Assembly: GCA_002344215.1 (NCBI GenBank)
Contig: DDSV01000030.1
Coordinates: 15,475 to 79,474 of the forward strand
From: Akkermansiaceae bacterium UBA2381
GTDB taxonomy: Bacteria > Verrucomicrobiota > Verrucomicrobiia > Verrucomicrobiales > DEV007
Length of the DNA: 64,000 nucleotides
Direction: 5' to 3'
Shown: positions 61,401-64,000 of the stretch, one piece after another
How the letters are laid out: each line of letters begins with the position of its first letter
Numbering within the stretch: the first letter of the stretch is position 1
Notes under the pieces: generated by a model
The model's input: the letters and a program-made list of their open reading frames with translations, nothing else
What the model was told of the DNA's origin: nothing
The model's database searches: none
Position numbers and translations under genes: made by a program

Positions 61401-63774
61401 CATCCGCAACGACGGCGACGACACGCTTGTCCTAGGCGAAGTCGTCGCGACGGGCGATTGGAACGTCGACATCACCGACATGAACGGCACGCTTGCCCCT
61501 GGAGCCACCTCGTCCTTTACCGCCACTTTCGCGCCGGCTTCTTCCGGCCCCCGTGCGGGAGGCGTCATCATCATGAGCGACGATCCCGACGAGACGGAGT
61601 TTTCCGTGGCATTCACTGGGCACGGCATGCATTTTTTGACTGCCTCGCAGCGTCCGGGGACGAAGCTGGTGGACATCGCCTACGACCTGTTCGCACCGGG
61701 GTTCTTGACGGCCGCGGTATCCCTCCAGATCTCCAGCGACGGGGGCGCGACCTGGACAGTGCCGGCGGTGACAACGAGCGGCGACATCGGGCCGTCCGTG
61801 GCGCCGGGTGCGGGCAAGGCCATCGTGTGGGACGCCGGGGCGGACTGGCCGGGGGGCTACAGCGGACAGATAAGGTTCCGGGTGGTGGCCGACGGCGGGG
61901 TGCCCGAGGGTTTCGCCCACATCCCCGGCGGCAGCTTCGCAATGGGAAGCACCAGCGGGGATACGGCCCCCGACGCCCCGCCGGTGAGCGTGACGGTGAG
62001 CGCCTTCCATATGGCCAAGACCGAGACGACGAAGGCGCAGTGGGACGAGGTGCGGACTTGGGGTCTGGCGAACGGCTACACCGACCTGCCCGCGGGCGGG
62101 GGCAAGGGCGGGGACCACCCAGTGCAGACGGTGAGCTGGTATACGGTGGTGAAATGGTGCAACGCGCGGAGCGAGATGGATGGGCTGACGCCGGTCTACA
62201 CCGTGGGCGGGAACGTCTACCGCACCGGCGAGAGCGTCCCGCACTCGGACTGGTCGACGGACGGCCACCGCCTGCCGACGGAGGCGGAGTGGGAGAAGGC
62301 GGCGCGCGGCGGGGTGGCGGGGAAGCGCTTCCCGTGGGGGACGGACGAGATCAACCACGACCATGCGAACTACCTTGCCAACGGGAGCGCCTACACCTAC
62401 GACACGAGTCCCTACACATCTTCGACCTACCATCCGGCCTACGCGACGGGTGGCACGCCATACACCAGCCCGGTGGGCAGCTTCGCGGCCAACGGGTACG
62501 GGCTGAAGGACATGGCGGGGAATGTGCGGGAGTGGTGTTGGGACTGGTATGAGGGCAGCTACTACGGCACGGTGACGACCGACCCCCGCGGGCCTGCATC
62601 ATCGTGGGGTCGGGTGCTCCGGGGCGGCAGGTGGAACAGCGACGCGAGCAACGCTCGCTCTGCGGGCCGCTATATCAGCAACCCGGTAGCTGGTCTCAAC
62701 AACGTCGGGTTCCGCGTCGCCCGCAATTCCGTCTCCGGGGAATTCGCCGAAACCGGCGGCGTGACCGTGGACACCCGAAGCGACAACGCCGACCTCAGTG
62801 CCCTGACGCTCAGCAGCGGTACCCTCGACCCCGCCTTCGCCGCCGACACGACCAGCTACAGCGCCAGCGTCGCGACCGCGACCGCCTCGACCGTCGTCAC
62901 TCCGACGAAAACCGAGGCCAACGCGACCATCGAAGCCCGCATCAACGGCGGCGACTGGACGGGGGTGGCCTCCGGCAGTCCCAGCGCCCCGCTGGCCCTG
63001 AACGTCGGCGCGAACCCCATCGACATCCGCGTCACCGCGCAGGATGGAAGCACGCAGAAGACCTACACCGTGACCGTGACCCGCGACAAGATCCCGCAAA
63101 CCATCATTTTCGACCCGATCCCGAACCAATTCGTCAATGCCAGCGTGCTCCTCTCCGCCACCGGCGGCGGATCGGGCATTCCGGTGGTCTTCTCCGTCAC
63201 TGCGGGCCCCGGAGTTATCGCCGGAGGCGATCTGCTGAGCTTCATCGGGGCGGGCACGGTGAGCGTCACTGCCACGCAGGCGGGCGACGACAACCACCTC
63301 CCCGCCGCGCCGGTGACGCAGGTCTTCGAAGTGACTCTCCCCGACGACTACGGCGAATGGCTCGACGCCGAGTTCCCCGGCGAGACCGACCCCGCGATCA
63401 TCGGCTTCGGGGCGAGGCCCTTGGGCCAGGCCCTCTCCAACGGCCTCCGCTACTATCTCGCCACGGGGGCGGCGGATGCGACGGTCTTCACCCTCATGGG
63501 CAGGCAGGGCGGCGACTGGGTCTTCGCCTACTCGCGCGTCGAGCCCGCCCGCGAGGACGTGGCCGCCTCCTACGAATGGAGCATCGACCTCGACAACTGG
63601 CAGGGCCACGGGGAGGGCTTCGGAGGCGTCGCCGTCACCTTCGAGGAGAGCGTCGGCGCTCCCGATGCGGGGGGAGTGGCCCCGGTGGAGGTCCGGGCGA
63701 CCCCGGTGGGTGAGGGCGTGGACCGCCTCTTTGTGCGCCTCAAGCTGGTCTTCCCCGCGCCGTCGGCTCCGTGA
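52498..63774 (+). CDS. Giant delta-60 / serine hydrolase / RCC1 / SUMF1 fusion protein
   Basis: This 3,758-residue protein starts with a signal peptide (MRRLILPAALFFGLITSSQA). In order: 14 delta-60 repeats (about 30-760), an IPT-like domain, a choice-of-anchor D domain (about 950-1,040), a carboxypeptidase-regulatory-like domain, an alpha/beta hydrolase (about 1,155-1,440) with nucleophile Ser1249 in CHSMGG, likely Asp1365 (INDGAV) and His1416 (LNHTSIRS), two more anchor-D domains, 14 RCC1 blades (about 2,144-2,850), another anchor-D domain, a SUMF1 domain (about 3,138-3,413, KDMAGNVREWCWDW), a cadherin-like domain and a C-terminal module (LSNGLRYYLA). It faces the T2SS operon and is a plausible T2SS substrate. 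The hydrolase suggests a lipase or esterase. Confidence 0.85.
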   Translation: MRRLILPAALFFGLITSSQAQTPGEVDLSFDSGSFVNEEVLSVVPAGNDKVYISGRFSTVRGAVRNGIARLNGNGSVDETFDPGSGANFSVYSVAVQENGKVLIGGDFTSYNGVARHRIARINADGSLDTGFNPGSGANERVDSVVVQANGKVLICGGFTIYNGVARNRIARLNADGSLDTGFNPGSKANGSVTSVALQADGKLVIGGNFTSYDGVVSIRIARLNTDESLDTGFDPGSGANNYVNSVALQADGKLVIGGSFTNYDGVARNRIARLNANGSLDTGFDPGSGPSGIVTSVALLADGRVVVGGNFNSYDGVPRRGIGRVNADGSLDISFDPGSGAPVNSVAVQPDGKLLIGGSFTSYNGVARNYIARINEDGSLDSSFTPGSGAEGDGSGNSVAVQADGKVLIGGKFAHYSGVVRNRVERLNADGSLDNSFDPGSGLGPTNNSLTGVSSLKLQPDGKVIIGGFFESYNGVARSRIARINADGSLDSSFDPGSGVSSAGANNRAVYSVALQADGKVLIGGNFTSYNGVTRICIARLNANGSLDAGFNPGTGISDGGYPTYLEAVELQADGKVLIGGRFTTFDGVARSGIARLNTDGSLDTSFAPGSGANGNVNSVALQADGRVLIGGAFTFYNGVPRSRIARLSADGSLDSGFNPGSGANEVVDSAVVQADGKVLIGGGFTIYNGVARNGIARLNANGSLDVGFNPGSGVNGYYNSNVAWSNPPNAYVASVAIQADGKALFVGNFTSYNSMARSHLARAYNDPATQSLSTVSETEVFWARGGTAPEVDRTVFHLSTDQGATWTELGAGVRGPGGWRLTGLDLPADRLIRARGFNSGGVVEFMGSGAPDPTVTGIAPANVSGSDSRQWIAIRGAGFNDGSVVVLRTGSEEYIIPATRTEFVSPLELRVFVNLSSIAAEWTVEVRNLGGQTSDQFAFQVAAPAVLPEDGIDFGTIPPGTTAQRTFTIRNGGAAPVLFAAGTVHAPFAVVSGETAMLEPGQEHSFVVRYSPVVAGRDERTLVLQIGAATFTRTLAGRAALATTGTATVEGVVMGRNALGVEVPIARAKVGVRKVVSESEGLLRWVGRDAVTDELGHYRIENAPTGNYLVSVDMQGADPRIFYGSGYWGKPVNLIVGQTETVDFEFALLPSFNPADPKNYPVVLVRGLGNTDDSSKEIAYWTAMRDALRSKGFNHVWDPNEDGVSRVKGTMGIRANSEPLWNYVKGQLSQYGTDIGIPRKVNFICHSMGGLILRQMLHDNAAEIHGPSLKLEGDVFMLSTPHAGSLLANTVPEIGDWWKPWQSIRDLRTDRLTNENFSSKVHWPSSGMRLFLLGGTTFAGDSDLEKAGPYLGSISPFGDQINDGAVSILSSRGRYIEGGNSQTTGFISFFLPAREVPTWNVSPTIDPIELPLNHTSIRSNAAVADWIAGILAGGRPQAPNLGQPNAGFSANSPAQERQVPDLASSTTFEVQSEPTNASLNSDGGQELPVPERIVESVSGTVTAGATESIAFPVDATPRLRVTCTGNAGVEFRLLTPDGATIDPSSPGSNPAVVYTDAGGDGVLVAEYQITSPDAGGWQLLVDAAGLTEPTEYTLRATVESNLTLETIQPEYVHPGTETVFKAAFGTAVDGLLAIPGSTVSALIFQPDGTILERTVADDGTQGDGEAGDGVFGRIEVGLAQPGEYRVVYRAEGLRSENGGDFRRIVERAFLLADTGGFIAGEPVWETVDADDDGFGDALMANVPVAVSAPGDYMLSAILRDDAQDREIRAVTDFHRAEPGLLEVTLTFDPRDLPEQTIYGPFELRDLRLFRRNENNTVWLDRRDAPVEVTSQLYNQASKLIRLSGDTDFGQVAIGESVEHTLTIHNDGHETLEIYRIETPAGYTSSFSGSVEAGESVAFSVTFAPLVEVEYQGELIVDSDATAGTDRIPLTGEGGTPAILITGNGVEIPAGSANPNPGDYTDFGDVLTLDDTAERTFTIWNTGTAALSVGEVSVGGVHAAEFTVTAHPESSVAPGNSTTFQITFDPGATGIRSAEVSFENNDSGKSPFSFAIHGNGTKSPQSIDFSAFDTRPRRVTDGPFPLGAFANSGLPLTYDVLAGPVTVDASGLMTPTGADGAVTIRIGQPGSGDYGPADDVYVTFALGGWHPFTKLVAGWATYALRADGTLWTWGFTNGTGHLADATAFAAGRVAPQQIGADSDWTDLAIGNSFGFGLRAGGKLWAWGSNLNGQLGDGTTTVRTAPVSIGSERSWASVSAGSAHTASVAADGTLWTWGLNTDGQLGHGDTDQRTSPEPVGSASDWSRVACGGNFTLALKSNGELWAWGSNGSGQLGQGDAVQRTSPTRVGTAADWARIAVGGSYVLALKTDGTLWAWGINGNGQFGNGGTSPPSYVPVQVGMDSDWTSVSAYFGTSTSAARKADGSVWVWGGNASGQLGDGTATNRSTPQRFAASKDWSGIEVGIFHVAAWREDGTVWVVGEGRGFSGTSPRALTRAAASAQEWVQLSGNGTHFHALRADGTLWAWGRNGGAFGNGSTADAAILTQIGTEDQWDQVASGGQTGGVGAFTLAVKKDGTLWGTGSNTNSKLGLGDTTTRDSFTQIGGATNWKRAAAGSNHGMAVRADGTLWGWGLNSNGQLGLGDTTARTIPSQVGSATDWQAVACGGTHTMGIKTDGTLWAWGFNNNGRLGLGDSTQRTTPTQVGSGNDWAAVACGQAHTLALKNDGTLWVWGLNSSGQLGLGNTAQRTSPVQVGTATHWASISASLNSSAALTANGTLWIAGESPAGQLGLGTTANVLAFTQMSTAAGFQHAAMGAVSFVAIHADGSFWTAGTAGTQVLGGGRDRTAVVPVQPHLSPQSIVPLPAGAVSGRVTATSGLPVSLSLVSGPGEIDGDEIAHTGPPGSTVTFLAWQPGDERAWNAAPPVQLSLTRPAGDIRVFAGTVGVTALNSGESTVDFGNATVGATPVTRLFTIRNDGDDTLVLGEVVATGDWNVDITDMNGTLAPGATSSFTATFAPASSGPRAGGVIIMSDDPDETEFSVAFTGHGMHFLTASQRPGTKLVDIAYDLFAPGFLTAAVSLQISSDGGATWTVPAVTTSGDIGPSVAPGAGKAIVWDAGADWPGGYSGQIRFRVVADGGVPEGFAHIPGGSFAMGSTSGDTAPDAPPVSVTVSAFHMAKTETTKAQWDEVRTWGLANGYTDLPAGGGKGGDHPVQTVSWYTVVKWCNARSEMDGLTPVYTVGGNVYRTGESVPHSDWSTDGHRLPTEAEWEKAARGGVAGKRFPWGTDEINHDHANYLANGSAYTYDTSPYTSSTYHPAYATGGTPYTSPVGSFAANGYGLKDMAGNVREWCWDWYEGSYYGTVTTDPRGPASSWGRVLRGGRWNSDASNARSAGRYISNPVAGLNNVGFRVARNSVSGEFAETGGVTVDTRSDNADLSALTLSSGTLDPAFAADTTSYSASVATATASTVVTPTKTEANATIEARINGGDWTGVASGSPSAPLALNVGANPIDIRVTAQDGSTQKTYTVTVTRDKIPQTIIFDPIPNQFVNASVLLSATGGGSGIPVVFSVTAGPGVIAGGDLLSFIGAGTVSVTATQAGDDNHLPAAPVTQVFEVTLPDDYGEWLDAEFPGETDPAIIGFGARPLGQALSNGLRYYLATGAADATVFTLMGRQGGDWVFAYSRVEPAREDVAASYEWSIDLDNWQGHGEGFGGVAVTFEESVGAPDAGGVAPVEVRATPVGEGVDRLFVRLKLVFPAPSAP
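52640..54800 (+). repeat. Coding array of 14 delta-60 repeats
   Basis: Fourteen units each carry ...VLIGGxFTxYNGVARxxIARLNADGSLDxxFxPGSG... with a DNA period of roughly 150-200 bp. Copies are highly alike in DNA, so recent expansion or gene conversion is likely. Assembly errors are possible here. Confidence 0.85.
58680..61290 (+). repeat. RCC1 super-module, copy shared with the metalloprotease
   Basis: The block from VTDGPFPLGAFANSGLPLTY to QPGDERAWNAAPPVQLSLTR corresponds over its whole length to about 13,620-16,200 (minus strand). This copy is visibly richer in G and C than the protease copy. Confidence 0.8.
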
Positions 63775-64000
63775 CTTCGGTGCGGTGCAATACAGGTTTC
63801 CGGCCTGAGCCATCCTCCAGACTTTCCAGCCTGAGTTACGGGGAGGTGACAATACTTTGATGGATTTCGCGGCATCGCCGGAGCCCGGAGCGATCCTCTC
63901 GCCGAAGAAAATCGCTGGACGGGGAAAACCATCTAAACTATAAATATAAGAATTAAGACCCAATTTTGATAATTTGACTAATTCTGAAAAAGCTGAGGAA
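63775..64000. other. Region after the giant gene, no gene seen
   Basis: The last 226 bp turn strongly A+T-rich after about 63,930. TTTCCGGCCTGAG and TTTCCAGCCTGAG form a near-direct repeat at about 63,797 and 63,822. No terminator with a clear U-tract was identified. Confidence 0.35.

Noticed and set aside
61432..63963. Long minus-strand and plus-strand frames (up to 454 codons) over the end of the giant gene
   Set aside because: High third-position G+C leaves alternative frames open; their composition (Arg/Gly/Pro/His) is not protein-like and the true frame carries SUMF1 motifs.

Overview
The window reads as a chromosomal segment of a Verrucomicrobiota-like bacterium. This is an inference from protein architecture, since no rRNA or other phylogenetic marker is present. 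The indicators are a PEP-CTERM protein built from autotransporter-associated beta-strand repeats, leucine-rich-repeat proteins with the coiled N-terminal region common in that phylum, giant secreted proteins carrying RCC1, delta-60, thrombospondin-type-3 and 'choice-of-anchor' modules, a C-terminal NLLKYAF-type module, and a reduced type II secretion (T2SS) cluster. Base composition is G+C rich, with clearly A+T-richer patches at about 4,070-4,440, 5,090-5,155 and 34,600-35,600.

Layout. 1-3,754: two tandem paralogous secreted LRR proteins on the minus strand. 3,755-7,414: an accessory patch with a lone Y4mF/HipB-type regulator behind a pair of palindromic operators, a HipB-HipA toxin-antitoxin pair, short repeats and a broken site-specific integrase. 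7,411-13,173: two small secreted proteins, an FHA-TM-PEGA protein with two formylglycine-generating-enzyme-like (SUMF1) domains, and a decayed OmpA-family gene with several in-frame stops. 13,174-18,822: a metzincin-like metalloprotease fused to 14 RCC1 blades. 19,833-25,606: the PEP-CTERM protein, an HTTM membrane protein with its small partner, and a convergent EF-hand lipoprotein overlapping the HTTM gene. 25,816-36,221: a 3,237-residue secreted protein that contains a 2.65-kb internal tandem duplication, four arrays of a four-residue Ser/Thr-Tyr-x-x repeat and a C-terminal HExxH motif, coupled by an ATGA overlap to a small membrane protein.

36,222-41,259 is a second accessory island. It has an IS110 remnant flanked by GGGGTCAG motifs, a complete REP-associated (Y1) transposase element with terminal inverted repeats, a 56-residue membrane protein, a perfect 14-bp palindrome, and a two-gene unit (a permuted-papain-like hydrolase and a 576-residue protein of unknown family) bracketed by two copies of a roughly 31-bp repeat. 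This two-gene unit is the best candidate for an undescribed system in the window, but its function cannot be read from sequence alone.

41,260-52,497 holds a T2SS split into two convergent operons: gspE-F-G-H on the plus strand, and gspI-J-K-L-M-X-D on the minus strand. Divergent from the second operon is a 3,758-residue giant (52,498-63,774) with 14 delta-60 repeats, a serine-hydrolase domain with a visible Ser-Asp-His triad, 14 RCC1 blades that match those of the metalloprotease one for one, and a SUMF1 domain. The many large secreted proteins around a T2SS suggest that some are its substrates, but nothing in the sequence proves this.
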